Of a stretch of 20,218 nucleotides of DNA, positions 6,767 through 12,487 are shown in pieces. Every line of letters begins with the position of its first letter. Position 1 is the stretch's first letter. The stretch is from a virus, in IMG/VR virus record IMGVR_UViG_3300030102_000830, positions 1 to 20,218 of that record, one strand, 5' to 3'. Made by a program: the position numbers and the translations under genes. The notes beneath the pieces were generated by a model, which searched no databases, was not told where the DNA came from, and was given only the letters and a program-made list of their open reading frames with translations.

Positions 6767-7809
6767 AATAATACCTGCTGTGATGTTCGTTTGCGAATAA
6801 GTTTTTCATATTCAGGATTTAATTCTACTCCAATCCATTTCCTAAATAAATCTTGTGCTACCATCGCAGTTGTTCCACTTCCCATAAAACAATCTAATAC
6901 TATATCATTTTCATCACTACCTGCTTTGATACAAGTTTCGGCTAATTCAGGTGGAAATACTGCAAAGTGTGCTTCTTTATATGATGCTGTTCTCATGTTC
7001 CATACACTTCTTTTATTTCTCATATTATTCGTATAACCTGCTGTGCCACCTTTTTTTAATTTTTTTATTTCATCAGGTCGCATTCCACTCCCTTTTATTG
7101 TTCTTTTTTTTACAGTATTATTTTTTACTGGCTCTAATACTTGATTAAAAAAATATTTAGGTTGTTTTGAAAATAAGAAAATATATTCATGAGATTTAGT
7201 AAATCTATCCTTAACACTTTCAGGCATTGGGTTTGGTTTATGCCAAATAATATCTTGTCTTAATATCCAACCCCATTCTTGTAATGCTATTGCTACTTTC
7301 CAGGGGATTCCCATTAATGATTTTGGTTTATAATTTTTTCCTACTTGAAAAACACCTTCTCTTTTTGTGCCATAACCAGCCCTACCACCTTGTGATGCTC
7401 TTGAATTATTTCCAGCATAACTATCACCAAGATTTAACCATAATGTACCATCATCTCTTAATACTCTATGGACTTCTGCAAATACTTCTACCATATTTTC
7501 TACAAATTCTTCAGGAGTATTTTCAAGACCTAATTGGTTGTCTTTTCTTTTAGCATTACATTTTTTGCATTCATTTTTATATTGAGTTGCTTGTGTTCCA
7601 TAAGATGTTGTTTGTTTTTTTGATTTCTCTCCCCTTCCACCTAAAATTTCAATATGGTCGCAATTAGAATCGCCACCTTCCCATTCAGCAGTTCCATAAT
7701 CTCTTAAAGCATAATAGGGTGGTGAGGTTACACACATCTGAATAGACTTATCAGGAAGTTCTTTTAACTTCTCTCTAACATCGCCTATAAGTGTATAATT
7801 AGTTTTCAT
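6763..7809 (-). CDS. DNA methyltransferase (beta class, SPPY type)
   Basis: A 348-aa SAM-dependent DNA methyltransferase. Motif IV is TSPPYYALRDYG (SPPY at 29-32); Ser in the first position is commonest among N4-cytosine enzymes but also occurs in N6-adenine ones. The SAM site is at the C-terminus (VLDCFMGSGTT, about 304-314, then IGVELNPEYE), again the beta order. A Cys/His cluster (C-x-H near residue 50, CKKC near 85-88) may bind zinc in the target-recognition region. I chose the ATG at 7809, which has an ATGA overlap with the preceding 31-aa frame and gives the usual distance to the SPPY motif; an in-frame TTG at 7833 is a poorer alternative. The tandem arrangement with a second methyltransferase suggests two different modified sequences. 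Confidence 0.88.
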   Translation of the reverse strand: MKTNYTLIGDVREKLKELPDKSIQMCVTSPPYYALRDYGTAEWEGGDSNCDHIEILGGRGEKSKKQTTSYGTQATQYKNECKKCNAKRKDNQLGLENTPEEFVENMVEVFAEVHRVLRDDGTLWLNLGDSYAGNNSRASQGGRAGYGTKREGVFQVGKNYKPKSLMGIPWKVAIALQEWGWILRQDIIWHKPNPMPESVKDRFTKSHEYIFLFSKQPKYFFNQVLEPVKNNTVKKRTIKGSGMRPDEIKKLKKGGTAGYTNNMRNKRSVWNMRTASYKEAHFAVFPPELAETCIKAGSDENDIVLDCFMGSGTTAMVAQDLFRKWIGVELNPEYEKLIRKRTSQQVLF

Positions 7810-7901
7810 AATTCTTTTGGGATAAGCTGCCAAGCCATGTGATGTAGGGTAAGATTTCCTTTCTTAGTTTCATCACAACTATCCCAAACCTTCGTAGCCA
7901 T
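7806..7901 (-). CDS. Putative 31-aa microprotein coupled to the methyltransferase
   Basis: A small frame from ATG 7901 to TGA 7806, beginning MATKVWDSCDETKKG and ending MAWQLIPKEL. Its stop overlaps the methyltransferase start as ATGA, and its 5' end overlaps the preceding gene by 23 bases, which is the packing style of the rest of the operon. An in-frame stop lies shortly upstream, so ATG 7901 is the only usual start. The ribosome-binding site is weak (CAAGA). It has no membrane segment. The frame fills an otherwise empty 69-base gap exactly, which supports it being translated, if only as a coupling peptide; function unknown. Confidence 0.55.
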   Translation of the reverse strand: MATKVWDSCDETKKGNLTLHHMAWQLIPKEL

Positions 7902-8082
7902 GTTTCTTGGCTTTGGTTATAATATCTTTTACTGTTACAAACATTTTTAATCTATGGCAATACAACTGCAAAGATTCTTGTAGGTTTTCTCCAATATCTC
8001 CGATTGCACCTACATATTCTATTTCATATAAATTATTTACTTTACAATATACTAAGATTGAGTTGAGTTCTTTTACTGTCAT
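7879..8082 (-). CDS. Hypothetical 67-aa early protein
   Basis: I do not recognise this protein. It seems to be a small alpha/beta or all-helical soluble domain, with helices at about residues 2-14 (TVKELNSILVYCKVNN) and 32-42, and a short basic C-terminal helix ending KKHGYEGLG. No motif, signal or membrane segment is evident. Its ATG at 8082 directly follows the stop of the upstream replication-like gene (TAAATG, no spacer), so it is translated by coupling within the early operon. The 3' end overlaps a 31-aa frame. The location between replication and modification genes is the only clue to role. Confidence 0.75.
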   Translation of the reverse strand: MTVKELNSILVYCKVNNLYEIEYVGAIGDIGENLQESLQLYCHRLKMFVTVKDIITKAKKHGYEGLG

Positions 8083-8442
8083 TTAAAAGTCCTCTTGTAA
8101 TTCAGGAAAGTGTTGGTCTAACCCTTTTCTTCGTAATCGTTCTATGATTCTTTTATGAGTAGATACATTTTCTTTTAGTTCTTTGTATTGAAACTTAATC
8201 CAATTAACCAACAAGTATTGTGAATCATCTACTTGAATCATACCCATCTTTTCTTTGATTACTTTAGGTATTTCTCCATCATATCCATTACAATAAAATG
8301 CAATACTTTCTTTGTCGTATTCAAAGAAACCATCATGTGAACAACTTGTACTTATGTAATACCAAAGCACTTTTTCGTGAACTGACAACTTTCTAAAAAA
8401 AGTCTTTGAATTTATATCTGCATCTAAAAATCTTTTTCTCAT
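8083..8442 (-). CDS. Replisome-organiser-like (winged-helix) protein
   Basis: A 119-aa protein whose N-terminal pattern, RKRFLDADINSKTFFRKL then EKVLWYYISTSCSHDGFFEYD (residues 2-43), resembles the N-terminal winged-helix domain of phage replisome organisers and DnaD-like initiation proteins, which read R-x-F-x-D ... L-x-x-Y-L-x-x-x-C-D-x-x-G-F-F. The C-terminal DnaD or helicase-loader part of longer relatives is absent, so only the DNA-binding-like domain remains, with a basic helical end (HKRIIERLRRKGL, about 97-109). It starts at ATG 8442 with AGGAG upstream and an ATGA overlap with the nuclease gene. If the resemblance is real it could bind the origin at 12.3 kb; this is inference and the similarity is modest. 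Confidence 0.55.
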   Translation of the reverse strand: MRKRFLDADINSKTFFRKLSVHEKVLWYYISTSCSHDGFFEYDKESIAFYCNGYDGEIPKVIKEKMGMIQVDDSQYLLVNWIKFQYKELKENVSTHKRIIERLRRKGLDQHFPELQEDF

Positions 8443-9071
8443 CTTTTATTCTCCTGTATTTTTAATAATAACTTAAACATCTTCCAACCCCAATTCAAGT
8501 CTTTAATCTTGTAATGGTGTTCTTCGTAAACTCCTTTTTCTTCTTTATCTAATCTAAGAAGGATTGCACCTCTTATATCATAGCCAAGATTTTCTTGTAT
8601 GAGTTGTCTATATGCACCTAACTGAATCAAAAATTCATCATAGACAGCATTAGATGTTTTCCAATCACAGATTACTAACTTACCATTAACTTCACATATC
8701 GCATCAAATGTTCCACCAAATTGATATTCTTCTGATACTAATTTTAATTCTGTTTCATGAAATGTTACATTGTTATTAGCAAACCAATTATAGAATCCAT
8801 AATAAGCAGTTTTAGCTTGTGATATTTCGTCAGGCTGATAACCATCTAATTGAACTGCACCACCCTTGATAAATTCTTCTATCATATTATGTGCTAAAGT
8901 TCCAATTCTACCTGCTTTTTTAAGTTCTGCTCTTGGGTTTAATCCTTGGTCCACCAGTTTAAGATTCCATCCAATTAATGCACCAGTTTTCCATCCAAGA
9001 TTTCCATTAATGATGGTAGTTACAGATTTTAGTCTTTTTCCTGATTCGTTTTTATATATTGTATGTGCCAT
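8439..9071 (-). CDS. PD-(D/E)XK nuclease, RecB/Cas4-like
   Basis: A 210-aa nuclease with the RecB-family signature in order: GTLAHNMIEEFI (His61, Glu65), FGGTFDAI (Asp123), CDWKTS (Asp136 and Lys138) and QLGAY (Gln150, Tyr154). These correspond to the metal-binding and catalytic residues of RecB-type and Cas4-type exonucleases. Standing alone in a phage replication operon, it is likely to process DNA ends in recombination-dependent replication or to degrade host DNA. The ATG at 9071 is preceded by AAAGGAG and overlaps the end of a 29-aa membrane peptide frame. The last bases form an ATGA overlap with the next gene. All catalytic positions are present, so an active enzyme is expected. Confidence 0.9.
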   Translation of the reverse strand: MAHTIYKNESGKRLKSVTTIINGNLGWKTGALIGWNLKLVDQGLNPRAELKKAGRIGTLAHNMIEEFIKGGAVQLDGYQPDEISQAKTAYYGFYNWFANNNVTFHETELKLVSEEYQFGGTFDAICEVNGKLVICDWKTSNAVYDEFLIQLGAYRQLIQENLGYDIRGAILLRLDKEEKGVYEEHHYKIKDLNWGWKMFKLLLKIQENKR

Positions 9072-9141
9072 TTTTTTCTCCTTTTTTAATCCAATAATAA
9101 AACAATAATATTATAAATACTGAAATTATTAATTCAATCAT
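9052..9141 (-). CDS. Putative 29-aa single-pass membrane peptide
   Basis: A frame from ATG 9141 to TAA 9052. It begins MIELIISVFIILLFYYWIKK, which is almost all membrane-spanning, followed by a short polar tail. The ATG has a good ribosome-binding site (AAAGGAG, about 6 bases upstream). Its start overlaps the end of the preceding 106-aa gene by 8 bases and its end overlaps the nuclease gene by 20 bases, so it bridges a gap that would otherwise be empty. It is a different frame from the nuclease gene. The hydrophobic run is unlikely to be accidental given the ribosome-binding site, although AT-rich DNA favours Ile/Phe/Leu codons. Function unknown. Confidence 0.6.
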   Translation of the reverse strand: MIELIISVFIILLFYYWIKKGEKNGTYNI

Positions 9142-9454
9142 TTTTTCTCCTTTTGTAAATGCCTTTTCCTCTTGGTCTTGATTCATCTAAGACATTGTAT
9201 TGTTCTATCCAAGTTTCTTCTCTATTGTATCTCATAGTCATACCTTGAAAAATGTACCATGCTCTACCATATTCTTTGTACCATTCTTCTTCAAATTTAT
9301 TTCTTTCTTCTGTGTAGGCATACAAAGGTTTTACTTTTTTCATTCGTTCTTCAAGTGTACCTGCATACTTACCAAATTGTGCATAGGTAGGGTGGGATTC
9401 TTTCTTGACTTGCTTTCTTTTTTGCCAAGCTATTTCTCTTTTGTTTAGTTCCAT
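9134..9454 (-). CDS. Hypothetical basic 106-aa early protein
   Basis: I do not recognise this protein. It is highly charged and rich in Lys, Arg, Glu and aromatic residues (for instance FEEEWYKEYGRAWYIF, about residues 53-68), probably largely helical, with basic ends (KREIAWQKRKQVKK at 5-18, KGIYKRRKND at 97-106). Such composition suits a nucleic-acid-binding accessory protein, but no defined motif is present. The ATG at 9454 has an AAGGAG site. It lies between the Hjc-like nuclease and the RecB-like nuclease in the early operon, which hints at DNA metabolism; this is positional inference only. Confidence 0.75.
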   Translation of the reverse strand: MELNKREIAWQKRKQVKKESHPTYAQFGKYAGTLEERMKKVKPLYAYTEERNKFEEEWYKEYGRAWYIFQGMTMRYNREETWIEQYNVLDESRPRGKGIYKRRKND

Positions 9455-9473
9455 TTTTTCTCCTTTTTGATTA

Positions 9474-9872
9474 TCAATCGTTATCTAATTCATCTTCACT
9501 ATTTCTTAATTGTAAATCATTAATCTTTTGTTTTAATTCTTCTATTTCTGCTAACAATGAAAGCCAATCAGTAAATTGCATAGTGGCATAAAACTGTGCA
9601 TTCATCTTAAATACATTTACTGGTGTTTTTGCTACTGGACAATCATCATCTATTTGTTCCCACCATTTAGGAATCATTAATTTCTTTTGGTCTTTCACTT
9701 CAAAGTGAAATTGATATGCAGCAGAATCAGGGTTTATATCTATGATGTCCCCTTTGATTGACATTCCACCTGATTGTGGTGTTCGTCTAACATTCGTTCC
9801 TAAGTATTTATTAATTAATTTAGCAACTTCTCGTTCTGCTCGTTTACCTTTGGCTTGTGAATTAATCGGCAT
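9474..9872 (-). CDS. Hjc-type Holliday junction resolvase-like nuclease
   Basis: A 132-aa protein whose first 60 residues match the archaeal-type Hjc fold of PD-(D/E)XK nucleases: KGKRAEREVAKLI (8-20, with the conserved Arg and Glu), VRRTPQSGG (28-36), GDII (41-44, catalytic Asp42) and FHFEVK (55-60, Glu58 and Lys60). The C-terminal 35 residues form a probable coiled coil ending in acidic residues. Hjc-like enzymes cut branched DNA, so the role here is likely resolution of recombination intermediates before packaging, in line with the terminase needing linear concatemers. It starts at ATG 9872 inside the upstream gene's last codons with a GGAG site, giving an 11-base overlap. Confidence 0.82.
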   Translation of the reverse strand: MPINSQAKGKRAEREVAKLINKYLGTNVRRTPQSGGMSIKGDIIDINPDSAAYQFHFEVKDQKKLMIPKWWEQIDDDCPVAKTPVNVFKMNAQFYATMQFTDWLSLLAEIEELKQKINDLQLRNSEDELDND

Positions 9873-10311
9873 TTTTCTCCATCGTGTTTGTAAGTTTTGT
9901 TAAAAATTCTATTCCCCATTTTTTTCCAACATAATACAAGAGTTCACTACAAGTGATTTCTCTTTTCAATTCTTTATATTCAGTATTAATAAATAGTTTT
10001 TTCACAATACCTGATGATATATCAATTTCTTTTTTATCTGATGGTGTGTCATGTTCTACTACCATATATAATGCTTTATTTCCTGTGCTTTGACACCAGT
10101 TCACAACAATATTTTCCAAGGCATATCTTTGACCATCTAATATATCATTACCTTTTCTTTTTACTTCACCAAGAATTAAATATTTGCCCCTGTATTCAAA
10201 ACAGAAATCTATATCTGTTGGTGAAAATTTTTTATACTGACAATTATTAAAGACTATTAATTGTCTTGCTTGATTTTGATTTCTAATACTTCTGTTGATG
10301 TGTTCTGTCAT
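9862..10311 (-). CDS. Putative PD-(D/E)XK endonuclease
   Basis: A 149-aa protein with a PD-(D/E)XK-like core: SPTDIDFCFEYRGKYLILGE followed by VKRKG, that is Asp33/Asp35 then, after a beta strand, Glu49-Val-Lys51. An N-terminal helix rich in Asn, Gln and Arg (residues 5-17) and a helical C-terminal half complete it. The arrangement fits a small nuclease of the restriction-endonuclease-like fold, possibly a VRR-NUC-like or junction-specific enzyme; the exact family is not clear. The ATG at 10311 forms an ATGA overlap with a 26-aa upstream frame and lacks its own ribosome-binding site, which implies translational coupling. It is followed by the Hjc-like gene, so two nucleases are adjacent. Confidence 0.7.
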   Translation of the reverse strand: MTEHINRSIRNQNQARQLIVFNNCQYKKFSPTDIDFCFEYRGKYLILGEVKRKGNDILDGQRYALENIVVNWCQSTGNKALYMVVEHDTPSDKKEIDISSGIVKKLFINTEYKELKREITCSELLYYVGKKWGIEFLTKLTNTMEKNAD

Positions 10312-10388
10312 GTGAGGAGAAAGGGACAGCTACTATTCGATTGTGATATGTTAATTAAACAAAAGAGTATAAGAAGTAACTGCCCCAT
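10308..10388 (-). CDS. Putative 26-aa hydrophobic microprotein
   Basis: A frame from ATG 10388 to TGA 10308 starting MGQLLLILFCLINIS and continuing with a Ser/Asn/Cys-rich end. It resembles a signal peptide or a very short membrane peptide. The ATG has a good ribosome-binding site (AAAGGA, six bases upstream) and the stop overlaps the nuclease start as ATGA, which has no ribosome-binding site of its own. These two facts argue that the frame is translated and carries ribosomes to the nuclease gene. No function can be assigned. Confidence 0.6.
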   Translation of the reverse strand: MGQLLLILFCLINISQSNSSCPFLLT

Positions 10389-10396
10389 TTTTTCCT

Positions 10397-10498
10397 TTAA
10401 AGTAATATTAGCCCCACAAACATAATTCCAAATAATGAAACTAACAAAAAAACAACTAAAAGTAAAAGTGTTATTATTATGTGTTCGTTAGTCATCAT
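10397..10498 (-). CDS. Putative 33-aa single-pass membrane peptide
   Basis: A frame starting in a TAATG overlap with the SSB-like gene (ATG 10498, or the next codon, ATG 10495) and ending at TAA 10397. After MMTNEH it is almost entirely hydrophobic (IIITLLLLVVFLLVSLFGIM and on), long enough to span the membrane once. It fills a gap with no other gene and is followed eight bases later by the 26-aa frame. It has no ribosome-binding site of its own and would depend on coupling to the upstream gene. A role is unknown; tiny membrane peptides in early phage operons can be superinfection-exclusion or host-takeover factors. Confidence 0.6.
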   Translation of the reverse strand: MMTNEHIIITLLLLVVFLLVSLFGIMFVGLILL

Positions 10499-11109
10499 TA
10501 GAATGGTAGGTCGTCTTCATCTACTACTACTGGTTCACTTGGTTTACTTGCAGCAGGTATGGTAGATGGATTTTCACAAGATTCCACCCAACCTTCTACT
10601 CGCTTAAAGTTGTTTACAAATTCATCAGTAGTCCAAGTCATATCATTAGCAATATACAGTTTTACAACATTATTAAAAATCATACCAAATCTTGCACCAT
10701 TGGTGTAAGTAGCATTGGTAGTTTGTACTGCTTCCTTAACTGCTTTATCTGCTTTTAATTTTTCATCGAACTCATTTACACTCTTCTTGATGTTTTCAAA
10801 TACTGGATTAGCAGAATCTTTACTTACCTTTTCAACTTTCCAATAATTACGAAGTTGTCCTTCATCAGTAGTAAATTGTTCCCAACTTAACAAGAAGTCA
10901 TCTCCAGTTGATATTGAGTCCAACTTTCTTTTAAGTGAATCAGTAGCATCTAAGGTACTTACTGTACCATCTTGAATTACTTCATACTTAAAGGTATTGA
11001 ACTTCTTACCTTGCCATTCTTTTTCTTCGTAGACACCACTTGAATTTAAAGTTAATCTAAGTTGTCCACCTACATTTGCCTTTAGGTCTTTTAAATTTAC
11101 AAAAGCCAT
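10498..11109 (-). CDS. Single-stranded DNA-binding protein (SSB-like)
   Basis: A 203-aa protein with a beta-rich N-terminal region (about 1-100, with FNTFKYEVIQDG and NYWKVEKV), an alpha-helical middle and a proline/serine linker ending in the acidic tip VVVDEDDLPF (194-203). A D-D-L/I-P-F C-terminus is the hallmark of bacterial and phage SSBs, where it recruits replication and repair partners. The N-terminal OB-fold cannot be proven by eye, but the tip and its place in the replication operon beside two nucleases support the call. It would coat single-stranded DNA during replication and recombination. The ATG at 11109 has AAGGAG six to eight bases upstream. Confidence 0.8.
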   Translation of the reverse strand: MAFVNLKDLKANVGGQLRLTLNSSGVYEEKEWQGKKFNTFKYEVIQDGTVSTLDATDSLKRKLDSISTGDDFLLSWEQFTTDEGQLRNYWKVEKVSKDSANPVFENIKKSVNEFDEKLKADKAVKEAVQTTNATYTNGARFGMIFNNVVKLYIANDMTWTTDEFVNNFKRVEGWVESCENPSTIPAASKPSEPVVVDEDDLPF

Positions 11110-11129
11110 TATTTATCTCCTTATTTTAT

Positions 11130-11351
11130 TTAATTTAATATTTCAACATTATTACTATCTTCTACATAGATTGGTTTGCTTTTACCATCATATTTAACTA
11201 ATGGTGGGTGATTCCCAATCTTAACAATAGTACCAAATCTATCATCACAATCTTGATAAAATCTATCACCAACTTTAAGTTCATGTAATGGTTTATATTT
11301 TTTTATTTTAAATAAAAACCTACAATTATGTATCTCTTCTGCCTTACTCAT
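11130..11351 (-). CDS. Hypothetical 73-aa protein, possible small beta-barrel
   Basis: I do not recognise a family. Residues 20-70 are beta-rich with the phrases HELKVGDRFYQDCDDRFGTI and GNHPPLVKYDGKSK, resembling a small SH3-like or hint-like barrel; the N-terminus is basic. No signal or membrane segment is present. The ATG at 11351 has an AGGAG site and the gene stands 9 bases after the 74-aa gene and 20 bases before the SSB-like gene in the early operon. Small barrels at such positions can bind nucleic acid or partner proteins, but nothing specific is visible. Confidence 0.75.
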   Translation of the reverse strand: MSKAEEIHNCRFLFKIKKYKPLHELKVGDRFYQDCDDRFGTIVKIGNHPPLVKYDGKSKPIYVEDSNNVEILN

Positions 11352-11360
11352 TATTTTCTC

Positions 11361-11585
11361 CTATTTAATGTGTTCGGCAGAAGTTGGATTGGGTAGTTTC
11401 CTAATGTTCTCATCAGGTCTTTTAGCCATTTCTTCTGCCAAACGATTTTTCTCATTTTCTACTTGTTCACGAATTTTTCTTAAATCGTGTCTAAGTGTAT
11501 TTTCATTATCATTGTCAATTCTATTTCGTTCCATTACTTCAATCAACAATTCTAATTCTTCTAAGGTAAATTTTATGAGTACCAT
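11361..11585 (-). CDS. Hypothetical 74-aa charged helical protein
   Basis: I do not recognise this protein. It starts MVLIKFTLEELELLIEVMER and is predicted to be a long helical hairpin or coiled coil (residues 6-55), very rich in Glu, Arg, Asn and Lys, ending in a proline-containing polar tail. It has no enzyme motif or membrane segment. The ATG at 11585 lies inside the end of a 28-aa membrane peptide frame (13-base overlap) and lacks a strong ribosome-binding site, so its translation is probably coupled to that frame. It could be a small dimeric regulator or accessory factor; this is a guess from shape only. Confidence 0.72.
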   Translation of the reverse strand: MVLIKFTLEELELLIEVMERNRIDNDNENTLRHDLRKIREQVENEKNRLAEEMAKRPDENIRKLPNPTSAEHIK

Positions 11586-11659
11586 TCTCTAACTACCTTT
11601 TTTAAGAACTCCCACATAACTATAATGTAAATACTATACACTAAAATTTCTACCAACAT
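11573..11659 (-). CDS. Putative 28-aa membrane-associated microprotein
   Basis: A frame from ATG 11659 to TAA 11573. It begins MLVEILVYSIYIIVMWEFL, a short hydrophobic helix, and ends in a basic amphipathic tail (KKVVREWYS). The ATG follows the previous gene's stop after one base (TAAAATG) and has an AGGAG ribosome-binding site within that gene's last codons. It overlaps the next gene by 13 bases. It occupies exactly the 75-base gap left between annotated-size genes. Function unknown. Confidence 0.6.
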   Translation of the reverse strand: MLVEILVYSIYIIVMWEFLKKVVREWYS

Positions 11660-11660
11660 T

Positions 11661-12182
11661 TTATTCTCCTATTCCATTTAATATATCACCATGACTTGCA
11701 TACACCGAAGGTTGTGATTCTTCGGTGTATTTTGGTTTCAAGCAAAATTCAGTCATGTGCATTTTAAACATCGCTTCTTCTCTATCACTTGCAGTAGCCC
11801 AAGATGAATTTGCTTTGTATCCTTTTTCTTCTTCAAAGATATGGATGAAGGTGACATAAATTTCTTTCAATGTTTCATTGTCATCAAATTCAAATCTAAG
11901 TTCTTCTACTTTTTGACCTTTGAAAGTGTACTTACCTGCTTTGTCATTGTATTTCCATTCTTCAGGTTCGATTGAAAAATCATTACACATCATTGTGTAT
12001 TTCTTGCAAAGCAATCTTAATGCTTTTCTTGCTTGTGCATTTTCTTGTTTGCTCATAGCAGTCATCCAACCACTTTCTATGTAGATGTCCATATCTTTAC
12101 ATTCAGCAAATTTGAATCTTTGTGCATCTTTGAAAGCAATATCATTTTCATTCAAAAATTGTTTTAGTTCTGTTCTGTTCAT
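11661..12182 (-). CDS. Hypothetical first gene of the early operon (173 aa)
   Basis: I do not recognise this 173-aa soluble protein. I chose ATG 12182 (MNRTELKQFLNENDI...), which has a strong AAGGAG site, over an in-frame ATG at 12206 that lies in the RTGTTAATTAAA leader element at the expected transcription start. It has helical N- and C-terminal parts and a central beta-rich portion (EEWKYNDKAGKYTFKGQKVE, about residues 84-103). Its first ten residues resemble those of the plus-strand gene on the other side of the origin (MN-x-x-ELK-x-x-L-x-E). As the promoter-proximal early gene next to the origin it could be a regulator or replication accessory protein, but no motif confirms that. Confidence 0.8.
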   Translation of the reverse strand: MNRTELKQFLNENDIAFKDAQRFKFAECKDMDIYIESGWMTAMSKQENAQARKALRLLCKKYTMMCNDFSIEPEEWKYNDKAGKYTFKGQKVEELRFEFDDNETLKEIYVTFIHIFEEEKGYKANSSWATASDREEAMFKMHMTEFCLKPKYTEESQPSVYASHGDILNGIGE

Positions 12183-12195
12183 TTTAACTCCTTTT

Positions 12196-12240
12196 TTAAT
12201 TAACATACTTAAGTCTAATCATCTCTACTGTTAATGTCAA
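12196..12240 (-). promoter_or_regulatory. Early promoter (leftward) with shared TTAATTAA start element
   Basis: On the minus strand: -35 TTGACA (12240-12235), a 17-base spacer, -10 TAGACT (12217-12212), then five bases and ATGTTAATTAAA (12206-12195), which covers the expected transcription start. It drives the long early operon beginning at 12182. Core and downstream element match the two other promoters described here. Confidence 0.85.
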
Positions 12241-12426
12241 GGTTTTTTTTCAAATTATTTTTTTTCTTATAATTCTTCTTATGCTTTAACTTTTTATTTA
12301 TCTTTGTCTTTGTCTTGCACCCTTAGTATAACCCTTTGATAAGTCTTGTTATCCACATAGTTATACACAATTTGTTAATATAATTATAACCCTTTATATA
12401 ACCCTTAAATTTTTTTTAAAAAAGAC
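12241..12426. other. Candidate phage replication origin (DnaA boxes, iterons, AT-rich tract)
   Basis: This non-coding region lies between divergent promoters. It holds two perfect DnaA boxes (consensus TTWTNCACA): TTATCCACA at 12349-12357 and TTATACACA at 12361-12369, in the same orientation and 12 bases apart from start to start. Around them are three copies of TATAACCCTT at 12327-12336, 12385-12394 and 12397-12406, two of them spaced 12 bases apart. The flanks are extremely AT-rich; 12241-12318 is almost pure pyrimidine on the plus strand with long T-runs, suitable for unwinding. DnaA boxes, iterons and an AT-rich unwinding zone next to replication genes are the standard components of an origin; use of host DnaA is inferred. 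Confidence 0.75.
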
Positions 12427-12471
12427 TTGCACTTTATTATTTATTGTAGTAATATAAGGTATGTTAATTAA
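12427..12471 (+). promoter_or_regulatory. Rightward promoter of the single plus-strand gene
   Basis: On the plus strand: -35 TTGCAC (12427-12432), a 17-base spacer, -10 TAATAT (12450-12455), five bases, then ATGTTAATTAAA (12461-12472) at the expected transcription start. The -35 is weaker than those of the two leftward promoters. The same start element is used, which suggests coordinated control. Confidence 0.8.
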
Positions 12472-12487
12472 ATTAAAGGAGATTACA

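Noticed and set aside
7810-7833. TTG start at 7833 for the first methyltransferase
   Set aside because: ATG 7809 gives the family's usual N-terminus before the SPPY motif and an ATGA overlap with the preceding frame.
9811-9818. TTAATTAA copy
   Set aside because: Within the Hjc-like coding sequence, without the RTG flank or promoter; expected by chance in AT-rich DNA.
10348-10362. ATGTTAATTAAAC on the plus strand, resembling the promoter-start element
   Set aside because: It lies inside the 26-aa coding frame on the minus strand, with no -35/-10 pair at the right distance and no gene following on the plus strand.
12461-12487. Upstream ATG for the plus-strand gene (MLIKLKEIT extension)
   Set aside because: It coincides with the expected transcription start and the shared leader element; the ATG at 12488 has a strong ribosome-binding site. 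The same reasoning rejects ATG 12206 for the leftward gene.
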